Under the pieces are notes generated by a model, which saw only the letters and a list, made by a program, of their open reading frames with translations, made no database searches and had not been told where the DNA came from. A DNA stretch of 64,000 nt from an uncultured Bacilli bacterium (GTDB lineage Bacteria; Bacillota_I; Bacilli_A; RF39; UBA660): NCBI GenBank assembly GCA_944359725.1, contig CALVSY010000006.1, forward strand, positions 1-64,000, written 5' to 3'. Position 1 is the stretch's first letter, and each line of letters starts with the position of its first letter. The position numbers and the translations under genes are program-made. Below, piece by piece: positions 17,608-26,437 of this stretch.

Positions 17608-17642
17608 GACTATTTTCCCCCTTTAAAATAAGATTGTTTTAT

Positions 17643-17670
17643 ATTATAACATAAATTTAACTATAGTCAA
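17643..17670 (-). promoter_or_regulatory. Promoter of valS copy 2
   Basis: TTGACT (17665-17670), 16-bp spacer, TATAAT (17643-17648), then an AAAGGGGG ribosome binding site. No T-box, terminator or other leader structure lies between it and the start codon. Confidence 0.8.
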
Positions 17671-17884
17671 TTAAACTTTATAAAACTTATTAAATAACTT
17701 GATTATTATATATTTTTTTTATAAAACTAATATTTTATGTTATTTATTTAATTTTTTATATTTTACTAACTATTATTTTTTAAATACAATTTCACATGTT
17801 TTCTTGCAATCTTTTGTTATATCTAGTTTTTATTTTTTTTACTTTATTCAAAACATTAAAGTTATGAGCACACAATTGCTTTTA
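17671..17884. other. AT-rich gap downstream of the seven-gene operon
   Basis: Low-complexity AT sequence. I see no convincing terminator, precursor-peptide ORF or RNA gene here. A short plus-strand ORF is a by-product of base composition. Confidence 0.5.
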
Positions 17885-18829
17885 TCATATTTTCTTAAAA
17901 TAATTATCTATATAATTAACAATTTTATCTAATTTAATTTTATCAGTTTTAAATAATTCTGGAATGTTAGTTTTAATTGGCATCTTTGTACCGGCTCTCA
18001 TTCCTTCTTCTAAAAATATCCCCATTATAGGATTTACCTCGAGAACATATATTTTTTGATCTTCTTCTGATAAAATCATATCAACAATAGTTGTTGTTAC
18101 ATTAAGTATTTTAGCAGCTTTTAATGCTATTTTTTTGAATTCATCTGGTACAATAATATCTTCCATTGAACCTCCAGAAGAAATATTTGTTTTATATGTT
18201 CCACATTTACTACGACAATACGTTCCAATAACCTCACCATTAAATACCTCCACCCTATAATCATGAGATTCAAAAGGAATATATTTTTCTAAATAATAAT
18301 CCTGAATAAATAATTTTGTAGCTTCATAAAAATCACAAAACAACTCATAATTATCAATCTTAATTATCCCTTTGCCACCATGATTTGTCCTTGGCTTTAT
18401 AATTACAGTTTTCCATTCATCTATTATTTTTTTTAATTCTTTTTTTGTAAGTTTATTATTAATCAACATAGAAGGAGGAACTAAAATACCGCTTTTTCGT
18501 AATAATAAATTGCTTATAACCTTATCTTTACAATATATAAATGATTGATAATCGTTAAATACATGGACACCCGACAATTCTAATAATCTTAAAATATCAT
18601 TTTGATATTGATTTTGTTCATCAGCATTCATGTGATAAAATATGTCAACATCAGATAAACAATATCCATCTTTTGTATACACTTTTCCGTTTTTCAAATA
18701 ACACTCTCTCATATCAAAATTTGAGTAAACTTCATATCCTTTTCTCTCTAACGTCGAAACTAGCTTTTTCTTAATATTTATTCCATTGTCATTTTCATAC
18801 ATCCAAATACCGACTTTCTTTTTATCCAT
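17885..18829 (-). CDS. ATP-grasp ligase (RimK/GshB-like)
   Basis: About 314 residues from the ATG at 18829; GGAGGCGAAC before it and an 8-nt overlap with the upstream gene favour this over the longer frame. ATP-grasp landmarks are VIIKPRTNHGGKGI (ATP-binding lysine and Gly-rich loop, about 150), DYRVEVFNGEVIG, and the metal-binding VLEVNPIMG near 275. The closest families by motif are RimK, LysX and GshB carboxylate-amine ligases, which form peptide bonds through acyl-phosphates. As last gene of the operon, next to a GCS2-like gene, it probably adds the second residue in a glutathione-like scheme. Substrate unknown. Confidence 0.75.
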   Translation of the reverse strand: MDKKKVGIWMYENDNGINIKKKLVSTLERKGYEVYSNFDMRECYLKNGKVYTKDGYCLSDVDIFYHMNADEQNQYQNDILRLLELSGVHVFNDYQSFIYCKDKVISNLLLRKSGILVPPSMLINNKLTKKELKKIIDEWKTVIIKPRTNHGGKGIIKIDNYELFCDFYEATKLFIQDYYLEKYIPFESHDYRVEVFNGEVIGTYCRSKCGTYKTNISSGGSMEDIIVPDEFKKIALKAAKILNVTTTIVDMILSEEDQKIYVLEVNPIMGIFLEEGMRAGTKMPIKTNIPELFKTDKIKLDKIVNYIDNYFKKI

Positions 18830-19964
18830 TGTTCGCCTCCATATATTTTTCTTCACCATATTTTCTCATTTTTAATCCTCTAATGCTTAATTCTATTAAT
18901 TTTTCATTTGTTATTTTTCCATTGTCATTTAAATATTCTAATATTTCTAGATGATTCTTACATATGCCAACATTAAAAGCAATTAATTTAAATATATTCT
19001 CTTTGGATTGTGTACAATCACTTCTAATTTCTAAAGTGCCATATTTTGTTAATTCAACACTTTTATATGAACGAAAATAATCAAAATCTGAATACACAGG
19101 TACTATATAATGAATTTGTCCATTTTCATCAGTAGTTTTAATTCTTTTCTTGAAAAGATATTCATTTACTGACTGTTTTTTATTAAATAATAAGTATTTT
19201 TTATTTCTTTTAACAAAAAATAAATTTCTTTTTAAATAATCATTAATTAATTCATCTAAATTTTTGTAGTTAGAATTTATGCCTATATTTAAAGGGCCAA
19301 AATTACTATTTTCCCATAAATATTTTCTACTGTTTTTCAACTTTGTTTCTTCCATATATGAATTTGAGAACATCATTATTTTGTTATTTTCCACCTTCGA
19401 TAGCATATTTATTAAATTTACAATGTTATCTTTAGAAGTATTAATATGAGTCTGAATACTGCAACAATAAGAACAAAATTGATTATATAATTTATTATTA
19501 TTATTGGATAATAGTCTTTCAATAACTTTATATCTATCTTGATTTAAACTACTTTTATCTATGCAATGATAATTAGGATTTATACCTCCGCAATAAATCT
19601 CATACTCATATTTTTTTAAGTGTTCTTTAATGAAACTGTAGTACATTTCAAATTTTTCTTGTAATTTATCAATTTTTAATTCCTTACCTAATGACAACTC
19701 TATTGTATTAAATGAATATTCTAGAGATATGGTATCGTTAGTTTTTATATTTTTTATTGAAATAATATTTTCTTCATTATCATAGTTTTCAACTCTAAAA
19801 TCATTATTATTAAGAAAATTTAAAAATAATTCTTCCACTACATAATTATCAACTATATAAGGAGTATTTAAATTGATTATTGGCATTTCAATTTCAACGC
19901 CTACATAATCACTTTCCTTAAATTTATCAATATAATTTTCAATAAAATATTGCTTTGCTTCCAT
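18822..19964 (-). CDS. Glutamate-cysteine ligase-like (GCS2) enzyme
   Basis: 380 residues. The N-terminal DYVGVEIEMPI (about residues 19-29) is the GCS2-type signature with acidic metal-binding residues. YCGGINPNYHC (about 125), CSIQTHIN (about 168) and the late SVELTKYGTLEIRSDC with catalytic-type Arg fit the carboxylate-amine ligase fold of GshA/EgtA/YbdK. Such enzymes make gamma-glutamyl amides from glutamate and an amine. It ends ATGGATAA, so its stop overlaps the start of the ATP-grasp gene. The pair is a split analogue of bifunctional GshF, but the acceptor is not known. Confidence 0.7.
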   Translation of the reverse strand: MEAKQYFIENYIDKFKESDYVGVEIEMPIINLNTPYIVDNYVVEELFLNFLNNNDFRVENYDNEENIISIKNIKTNDTISLEYSFNTIELSLGKELKIDKLQEKFEMYYSFIKEHLKKYEYEIYCGGINPNYHCIDKSSLNQDRYKVIERLLSNNNNKLYNQFCSYCCSIQTHINTSKDNIVNLINMLSKVENNKIMMFSNSYMEETKLKNSRKYLWENSNFGPLNIGINSNYKNLDELINDYLKRNLFFVKRNKKYLLFNKKQSVNEYLFKKRIKTTDENGQIHYIVPVYSDFDYFRSYKSVELTKYGTLEIRSDCTQSKENIFKLIAFNVGICKNHLEILEYLNDNGKITNEKLIELSIRGLKMRKYGEEKYMEANNG

Positions 19965-19983
19965 AAGAATACCTCATTAAAAG

Positions 19984-20841
19984 CTACTTTCGTACCTGAT
20001 TATAAGAATTGCATCCTTTACAAACCGGCATTTTTTTTAATACTTTTACTCTTTCTGCTACAAAATCTGTATTATCATTTACATTACATATTTTAGTTAA
20101 ATTTTCAAAATCTTGAAAACAGCCAATCATTTCTCCTTTATAATTTATAAAAATACTTGTATCTCCGATAGGACAGTAATTTGGATTTTTCAAATCTCTA
20201 ACCTTTGTTTCATCTAAATATTCATCTTCTGAATAAAAAATATTATATTTTTCTATAAGTTTATTTCTTAAATCTAAAATCTCTTCTTCTTCAACATTAC
20301 CACCTCTATTCCATAAAGGAAATAAAAAAATATTATTAACATCATTTGATTTGAAAAATGATATAGTTTTTTCTAATGTAGGATATGTCTCCTGACCACC
20401 AACTAAATGAATATGTAACTTTTGAGGATTGTACTTTACCAATTTATTAATATTTGACCAAATTTTATCATAACTTAATCCTCTATGAATTTTTTTGAAA
20501 ACTTGTTCATCTATTGAGCTAACTGATACTCTCATAATATCCAATTCATCAAGTAATTGTTTATATGTATTATCATTAATTCCGTCAGTTGTTGTTACAA
20601 CTGATATTGTTGTTTCTAATGCTTTTAATTTTCTTATAATATCTATTAATTGAGGATGAAAAGTAGGTTCTCCTCTTCCAGAAATTGAAATTTCAAATAA
20701 TAAATAATCTTTTACTTTTTCCATTAATTTATCAACAGTTTGTAAAGAAATATACCCATAGTCGTTAACACAATCTCTAGGACACATACTGCAATTGGCA
20801 TCACAATAAGAGGTTGCCTCTAAATTTAATAATCTCTCCAT
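19984..20841 (-). CDS. Radical SAM enzyme with SPASM/Twitch-like C-terminus
   Basis: 285 residues. C13-x3-C17-x2-C20 binds the SAM-cleaving 4Fe-4S cluster. ISGRGEPTFHP (about 54-64) is the GGE-like SAM-binding segment. The C-terminal half has further cysteines (CPIGDT, GCFQDF, ICNV, CKGC), matching an auxiliary-cluster SPASM or Twitch domain. SPASM enzymes modify peptides, sugars or small molecules by hydrogen abstraction. No obvious precursor-peptide gene is adjacent, so a small-molecule substrate is as likely as a peptide. Spacing to neighbours is 10 and 19 bp. Confidence 0.82.
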   Translation of the reverse strand: MERLLNLEATSYCDANCSMCPRDCVNDYGYISLQTVDKLMEKVKDYLLFEISISGRGEPTFHPQLIDIIRKLKALETTISVVTTTDGINDNTYKQLLDELDIMRVSVSSIDEQVFKKIHRGLSYDKIWSNINKLVKYNPQKLHIHLVGGQETYPTLEKTISFFKSNDVNNIFLFPLWNRGGNVEEEEILDLRNKLIEKYNIFYSEDEYLDETKVRDLKNPNYCPIGDTSIFINYKGEMIGCFQDFENLTKICNVNDNTDFVAERVKVLKKMPVCKGCNSYNQVRK

Positions 20842-20851
20842 AAAATCCCTC

Positions 20852-21811
20852 CTATTTTGTTAATTTTCTATATAAAGTTTTGCACTTTGAACAATTTTGA
20901 CAATTTTTAATACAATTCGCTTTTTGTTCAAACAATGAATTCAATTGGTCATTTGGTAAATTTATAAATTCACTAAATTCTTTATCAACAATTTCTACTA
21001 AATTTCCATGATATGATTCAGTTGAGTATGCATGTATCATCTTTAACAAAGTTTCTTCATTAGTCGTTCTTCCAACTAATTTGAACATATCACTAATCCC
21101 TTCATATTCTTTTAGATCTTCTGGTCGTACAACATTATTTGTTAACATCATATAAGGTTTTTTCTCATATAAGTTCGTACAACTCATTGCATAGTCTAAA
21201 TCATATCCCCTTCTATCTGCGTGTGATAAAGAGTTTTGATGAAATCTTCTCCAAGGACAGTCTCCTAAACAAGCTTCATTAACTAATAATGACAATTTAG
21301 CTCTTTTTAAATTTGATTTTATTTTTTTCAGTTGATCTAAATCATAATTAATAGATGATGATGGAACTATTACATCAGCTCCCATATCTTCATAATATAA
21401 TGCACCACGTGGAGTATTAATGTCACAAATTATTGATGCAGCTATACTCAAGTTTGTATTTTCTTTTGCAAGAGACATTATAAATGGATGAGCAATAATA
21501 ACAGTATCAACTCCAATTGACTCTAAATGTTTCAAATATTTTTTTACATTTTCCCACCATTGTTTTTCCGAAAGAGGAGGAACATTACATGGTGAATTTA
21601 AAGTTACAGCTAGTCTTGAATTTTTATCATGAACAGCTTTAACTATTTTTTCCAGTTCTTGTTCACTCTCACTATGCTGATACCTTCCACTAGTTACTTC
21701 TTTAAGATAACCTCCTGTATAAAGCGTCCCTATTTTATTCTCTTTATCTTCATACATCTTTTCTAATAGGTCAAGATTCCCATTAAATCCTACTGATAAT
21801 TTATATTCCAT
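20852..21811 (-). CDS. Peptidase U32-family iron-sulfur protein
   Basis: About 319 residues from the ATG at 21811 (AGGAGG at good spacing). Features of the U32 (UbiU/UbiV, TrhP, RlhA) TIM-barrel family are DTVIIAHPFIMSLA, a GADVIVPSSS strand, and ACLGDCPWRRFHQNS followed by a further Cys about 25 residues on. U32 proteins that have been studied take part in oxygen-independent hydroxylation of RNA or quinone precursors and carry a 4Fe-4S cluster. A second cysteine cluster at the extreme C-terminus (C-x3-C-x2-C-x2-C) may bind another cluster. In this operon it may hydroxylate a small molecule without oxygen; that is inference. Confidence 0.72.
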   Translation of the reverse strand: MEYKLSVGFNGNLDLLEKMYEDKENKIGTLYTGGYLKEVTSGRYQHSESEQELEKIVKAVHDKNSRLAVTLNSPCNVPPLSEKQWWENVKKYLKHLESIGVDTVIIAHPFIMSLAKENTNLSIAASIICDINTPRGALYYEDMGADVIVPSSSINYDLDQLKKIKSNLKRAKLSLLVNEACLGDCPWRRFHQNSLSHADRRGYDLDYAMSCTNLYEKKPYMMLTNNVVRPEDLKEYEGISDMFKLVGRTTNEETLLKMIHAYSTESYHGNLVEIVDKEFSEFINLPNDQLNSLFEQKANCIKNCQNCSKCKTLYRKLTK

Positions 21812-21823
21812 ATTCAAACCTCC

Positions 21824-23002
21824 TTATATTTTTAAATTATCTATTATATTGAAGAAATAATCTATTTCTTCTTCAGTATTATAAAATTGCAATGATATTC
21901 TTATTCCTCCTTTTTCTTTAACACTATTATATAATGGCTGACAACATTGATAACCAGAAGAAACGCAAATATTAGCAGAATCAGATAAAATTTTTGCAAC
22001 ATAATTTAGATTTAAATTCTTATTTTTTAATTTAAAAGTAAAAATTGGGGCATGATTTTTAGAAATCGGAAAAATCAATTCAATATTTTTACTTGTTAAT
22101 ACTTTTTTATAAAAATAATCATTTAATTCCTTATTCCTTTTTGTAATATTGTCATAACCATACGATAAATAATATCTTATTGCACTTGCAAACCCTAATA
22201 TATTTTCTATTGCAGGTGTTCCTGCTTCAAAACAATATGGAATTTCTTTATATATAATATCTTCATTATTAATAATCCTATCAACCATTCCACCACCATA
22301 TTTTGCTTTTTTACACTTTAATAATAATTCTTTTTTACAATATATTATACCTAAGCCACTTGGTCCACACATTTTATGAGCGGATAAAGTTAAAAAATCA
22401 CAATCAATATCTTTTACATTTATTTTATAATGTGGTGCAAATTGACAACAATCCAGATTTACAAGAGCTTTATAATTATGAGCTATTTTACAAATTTCTT
22501 TAATTGGTTGAACATTGCCTGTGACATTTGATAAAGCTGTTACACTTACTAATTTGACTTTATTTTCTTTTAATAACTTTTCTAATTCTATTAAATTTAT
22601 TGTACCATCATCATTTAAATCAACAGTTAATATATTCGCATTATTTAACCAAGGAAGAAAATTCGAATGATGTTCTAACATTGAACAAATAACTTTATTT
22701 TTTTTATTTATATTTAACATTCTTACAAGCTGATTTATTGAATCAGTACAATTTGAAGTAAAAATAATTTCTCTAGGGGAACAATTTAGTAATGTTGCAA
22801 CAAGTTCTCTAGTTTCATCTATTTTTAACGAAACATATTCAGAATTAATATAACTACCTCTATACGCATTTGAAGTATATTTTGTATAAAATTCCGTAAT
22901 ACTATCTAGTACACTATATGGTTTCAAAGAAGTTGAAGAATTGTCAAAATAAATAATATTGCTTTTTAACATAGGAAAATCTTTTCTTATATCTTGTTTC
23001 AT
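21824..23002 (-). CDS. Cysteine desulfurase/class V aminotransferase-like enzyme
   Basis: 392 residues, fold-type I PLP enzyme. The PLP lysine is Lys210 in TLSAHK, with NLDCCQFAP ahead of it and PYCFEAGTPAIENI after it. Near residue 353 SSGYQCCQPL matches the group II (SufS/CsdA) active-site cysteine position. It could deliver sulfur as a persulfide or act as a selenocysteine-lyase-like beta-eliminase. No SufU/SufE or other Suf gene is nearby, and the operon context favours a dedicated biosynthetic role over general Fe-S assembly. Confidence 0.8.
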   Translation of the reverse strand: MKQDIRKDFPMLKSNIIYFDNSSTSLKPYSVLDSITEFYTKYTSNAYRGSYINSEYVSLKIDETRELVATLLNCSPREIIFTSNCTDSINQLVRMLNINKKNKVICSMLEHHSNFLPWLNNANILTVDLNDDGTINLIELEKLLKENKVKLVSVTALSNVTGNVQPIKEICKIAHNYKALVNLDCCQFAPHYKINVKDIDCDFLTLSAHKMCGPSGLGIIYCKKELLLKCKKAKYGGGMVDRIINNEDIIYKEIPYCFEAGTPAIENILGFASAIRYYLSYGYDNITKRNKELNDYFYKKVLTSKNIELIFPISKNHAPIFTFKLKNKNLNLNYVAKILSDSANICVSSGYQCCQPLYNSVKEKGGIRISLQFYNTEEEIDYFFNIIDNLKI

Positions 23003-23005
23003 TGA

Positions 23006-24154
23006 TTATATTCCTCTTTTTAAAATGGAAAACTTTCCTGACATCTCTGGTGATATTTCTTCAACTTTACTAAATGTTATTGAAATATTTAATCCCATAT
23101 CTTTAAGTTTATTAGTTATATACTCTCTCTCTGATTCTAACATTTCAGAGTTATCGAATGTTATATACTTAAAATTGCATATATTTTTATCAATAAAATA
23201 AAATTGATAAAGTAATATTTTGTTAGAAACGCTACTAATAATATCATCGAGCATTGAGAGCGATATTTTATTATCAATCAAATCTTTTTCTCTTCCAGCC
23301 ATTTTACTTACAATTCCAACTTTGTCAAAGTTTTCGTATTCGTCTGATGTGGCTTGAACAAGGTCCCCAACTTTATAATTTAAAAGTGGCATATATTCAT
23401 TTTTATAGCTGTCTATTATTATTGAGTAAATATTATTATTTTTATCGTCATTAATTGGTAAAAGTTTTATATTAATTAAATCTTTGCAAATACGCATTTT
23501 CCCTTTCTCATTCTCAAGGAAAACATATCCAAATTCAGTAGTCCCATATAAATTTCTGATGTCAGTTTTAAAATAATTTGAAATATAGTTTCTAAGATTA
23601 TCTGTAACATATTCATAACTTAACGTGATAATTGATGGAGTGAAAATTTTAGTTTTAATTTTGTATTTTTCTTTTAAATATAAAAATACTGCAAGATAAA
23701 CTGGATCCGCGTCTAAATAATAAGGTTTGAAATAATTTATTTCATTTATTATTTCTTGCACATTCTCTTTTGTCCAATCCCAGGGATTAAAAGTATTATT
23801 TACATATAATGTAGTTCCGATAGTTCTCTCTTCCATTGACGGTTTTTCTACAAAGCATACCAAATTTGAACATTGAGCAGTTGTAAAAATAACTTTATGT
23901 AATTTTTCCTCCAAATATTTTTCTAATTTTTTTTCATATGAGTAAGTTCTTTTGTATTCATCTTTCCACCAATTTGGTTTTCTTATTATTTCCATTCTAT
24001 CAGATGTCGTTCCAGAAGTTGTTGCATACTCATATTCTATGCCTTCTTTTATTTCAAAATTATGTGGAAAATTCGATACTATATCTTTTTTGGTCAAATA
24101 CTTATTAACTTGATTCTTATAAATTGGTAAACTTAAGATTGCTTTTTTATCCAT
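23006..24154 (-). CDS. Adenylate-forming enzyme, PaaK-like
   Basis: 382 residues. ANL-superfamily motifs are YATTSGTTSDRM (about 43-54, the phosphate-binding loop), LYGTTEFGYVF (about 195), and GDLVQATSDEYENFDKVG..GREKDLI (hinge region). The length and lack of an N-terminal extension resemble phenylacetate-CoA ligase/PaaK-like proteins used in secondary metabolism rather than fatty-acid CoA ligases. It should activate a carboxylate as an acyl-adenylate; partner thiol or amine unknown. Its start overlaps the end of the C26 gene by 8 nt. Confidence 0.75.
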   Translation of the reverse strand: MDKKAILSLPIYKNQVNKYLTKKDIVSNFPHNFEIKEGIEYEYATTSGTTSDRMEIIRKPNWWKDEYKRTYSYEKKLEKYLEEKLHKVIFTTAQCSNLVCFVEKPSMEERTIGTTLYVNNTFNPWDWTKENVQEIINEINYFKPYYLDADPVYLAVFLYLKEKYKIKTKIFTPSIITLSYEYVTDNLRNYISNYFKTDIRNLYGTTEFGYVFLENEKGKMRICKDLINIKLLPINDDKNNNIYSIIIDSYKNEYMPLLNYKVGDLVQATSDEYENFDKVGIVSKMAGREKDLIDNKISLSMLDDIISSVSNKILLYQFYFIDKNICNFKYITFDNSEMLESEREYITNKLKDMGLNISITFSKVEEISPEMSGKFSILKRGI

Positions 24155-24845
24155 TATTTGCCTCCTCTATGAATTTCTTTATAACATTAATATAATCACC
24201 ATAGTTATTTAAGCATTTCTCTATATGTCCTTGAAATGCGACTATAAATATTTCATCAAAATATTCTATGGCTTCAATAACACCATCAGAAGCAGTGGCT
24301 GATACAACTAAAGATTTACCTAATTTATCTATTGCTTGATGATGCACCGAAGAAATAGTGTAATTAGTTTTAGATATTAATTTTTTTAACTTAGTATTAT
24401 TTTTAATTTCTATTTCATGATAATTAATCCAACCATCCATACCAATTTTATGTTCTATTTTACTGCTATCAATATTTTTTAAAGTGCCTCCTTCAGCAAC
24501 ATTTATTATTTGCAGTCCTCTACAAATACCTAATATTGGTTTCTTATTTTTTTTGAAGTAATTATATATTTCAATTTCAAAATTATCTCTTGGATTCTTA
24601 CTTTTTTGCCCTAAGTAACAATTACTAGAAACATCCTCGCCACCTATTAATAACAAAGCATCAAATTTATCCACAATCGGTTTTAACGAATCAAATGTAT
24701 TTGTATTTGGAATAATGATTGGAACACCACCACACCTATATATCATATTTAAGTAATCATCATTTACATTATGAATTGGCTTTTTATATATTCCTTTTTC
24801 AATGTATTCTCTATTTGAAACTATCCCTATTATTGGTTGACTCAT
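24147..24845 (-). CDS. Class I glutamine amidotransferase/gamma-glutamyl hydrolase (C26)
   Basis: 232 residues. The nucleophile elbow is PILGICRGLQIINVAEGG (Cys near 100), with the partner His-Glu in AFQGHIE near 207 and an oxyanion segment LLIGGEDVSS. This resembles PuuD-type gamma-glutamyl-GABA hydrolases. It is the first gene of the seven-gene operon. With a gamma-glutamyl ligase-like gene five genes downstream, a protect-then-deprotect logic like the PuuA/PuuD pair is possible. It has a good AGGAGG site; no clear promoter lies in the 72 bp after rel, so transcription may read through from rel. Confidence 0.8.
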   Translation of the reverse strand: MSQPIIGIVSNREYIEKGIYKKPIHNVNDDYLNMIYRCGGVPIIIPNTNTFDSLKPIVDKFDALLLIGGEDVSSNCYLGQKSKNPRDNFEIEIYNYFKKNKKPILGICRGLQIINVAEGGTLKNIDSSKIEHKIGMDGWINYHEIEIKNNTKLKKLISKTNYTISSVHHQAIDKLGKSLVVSATASDGVIEAIEYFDEIFIVAFQGHIEKCLNNYGDYINVIKKFIEEANNG

Positions 24846-24917
24846 TGTTTTCCTCCTATTCCATTATATACTGTAACATTTATACTTTTTGGTTTTGCAT
24901 TTGTTAATATTTTAAGT

Positions 24918-26363
24918 CTATTTCCTATTGAACTCTCTTATTCTTCTTTTCGCATACGTCGTAACTGCTTTGTCTTCCCAATCTTCTCTTGGACCAAATG
25001 ATAAATCATCTGTTATTATTCTTACTCTATCTTTATTTTTAAGTGGCTTATCAACATCTACATACTCATCATTTACGATAGCAGCTACCATGGTATTACC
25101 AATATCAGTATGTATTTTATAGGCAAAATCTATCGGTGTTGCACCTACCGGTAATTCAACTATTTCTCCTTTAGTTGTGTATACATATATTTTATTTGAG
25201 AATAATTCATTTTTCACTTGATAGACAAACTCTTTATTATCCCCAAAAACTTTATCCATTTCAACTAGTGATGTAAAAAATTGATATTTATCTTTTAGTT
25301 CTTGTTGCATAACTTCTCTTGCATTTCCTTTTTCAATATCCCAGTAAGTTGATAATCCAAACGATGCTACTTTATCCATATCAAACGTTCTTATTTGTGT
25401 TTGTACTAATCTATCGTCTGGTGCAAATACGGTTGTATGAAGTGATCTGTACATGTTTGTTTTTGGATTGCATATAAAGTCTTTAAACTTGCCATTTACC
25501 GGATTATATTTGCTGTGAACAAGTCTTAATGTTTGATAACAATTATTAACCGTATCAACCATTACTTTAAGCGCTAATAAATCATGTATGTCAGATATTT
25601 TTCCGCCTTCATTTAACTTTTTATATATTCCATATATGTTTTTAGTCCTTACCTTTATTTCATTTGGAATTGCTTCATCATCAAGCATACTTTGTATCGT
25701 TTGTAACATTTCTTTTAAGCATGATGCACTTTCTTCTTCAATCCTTGTTTTCTTTTCCCCAATCTTTTTATACATATCAGGTTTTAAATACCTAAGTGAT
25801 AAATCCTCTAATTCTTGTTTTATTCTATATGCTCCAATGTAATATGCCATAGGAACAAATATCTCAAGTGTTTCTAGAGCATTTTCTTTTTGTTTGAATT
25901 CACTTTTAAACCCTAGCGTTCTCATGTTATGAAGCCTATCAGCTAACTTTATTAAAATAATTCTAACATCATTTGTTATACTCGTTATTATTTTTCTTGT
26001 GTTAGCTAGATTCTGATCTTGCTTTGATGAAAAGTTCATCTTACTTATCTTTGTTACTCCATCAACCAAGTTTGCAACATCACTGTTAAAATTCTCTGCA
26101 ATTTCTTCTTTAGAAATATTAGTATCTTCTAAAGTATCATGTAAAAGACCTGCACATACCGTATCTGAATCCGCTCTTAATTCTGCTAATATGTAAGCTA
26201 CATTTAACGGATGGATTATATAAGGTTCTCCGCTTTGCCTTTGCTGTCCTTGATGAAGTGTGTTTGCCATATTATATGCTTTTTTTATTTTTTCAACTTC
26301 ATCTGGGTTGTATGATTTAATAATATCTATTAAATCATTAACATCTAAACTTTCTTTACTCAT
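24918..26363 (-). CDS. rel: (p)ppGpp synthetase/hydrolase Rel, lacking C-terminal regulatory domains
   Basis: 481 residues. The HD hydrolase domain has H51 and HD at 75-76 (LLHDTLED). The synthetase domain contains VRTKNIYGIYKKL and NPKTNMYRSLHTTV. A TGS domain follows (VYTTKGEIVELPVGATPIDFAYKIH). The protein ends just after TGS and lacks the helical, zinc-finger/RIS and ACT regions of full-length Rel (about 730 residues). It should still make and degrade the alarmone, but ribosome sensing may differ. The gene is preceded by a 32-codon ORF and a terminator, suggesting attenuation. Confidence 0.9.
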   Translation of the reverse strand: MSKESLDVNDLIDIIKSYNPDEVEKIKKAYNMANTLHQGQQRQSGEPYIIHPLNVAYILAELRADSDTVCAGLLHDTLEDTNISKEEIAENFNSDVANLVDGVTKISKMNFSSKQDQNLANTRKIITSITNDVRIILIKLADRLHNMRTLGFKSEFKQKENALETLEIFVPMAYYIGAYRIKQELEDLSLRYLKPDMYKKIGEKKTRIEEESASCLKEMLQTIQSMLDDEAIPNEIKVRTKNIYGIYKKLNEGGKISDIHDLLALKVMVDTVNNCYQTLRLVHSKYNPVNGKFKDFICNPKTNMYRSLHTTVFAPDDRLVQTQIRTFDMDKVASFGLSTYWDIEKGNAREVMQQELKDKYQFFTSLVEMDKVFGDNKEFVYQVKNELFSNKIYVYTTKGEIVELPVGATPIDFAYKIHTDIGNTMVAAIVNDEYVDVDKPLKNKDRVRIITDDLSFGPREDWEDKAVTTYAKRRIREFNRK

Positions 26364-26387
26364 AAAACACCTCCTTTATATAACAAA

Positions 26388-26433
26388 AAGGCAGCAACTC
26401 ACAAGGTCATGCGACCTTAAAAGTTACTGCCTT
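26388..26433 (-). terminator. Attenuator-like terminator before rel
   Basis: AAGGCAGTAACT pairs with AGTTGCTGCCTT, with an inner stem AAGGTCGCATGACCTT, followed by a T-rich tract (TTTTTG) on the minus strand. It starts 4 nt after the stop codon of the small ORF and ends about 25 nt before rel. Confidence 0.85.
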
Positions 26434-26437
26434 AAAG

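Noticed and set aside
17671-17884. Search for a RiPP precursor peptide next to the radical SAM operon
   Set aside because: No small ORF with a ribosome site was found here or in the 72 bp between rel and the operon, so a RiPP reading is not supported.
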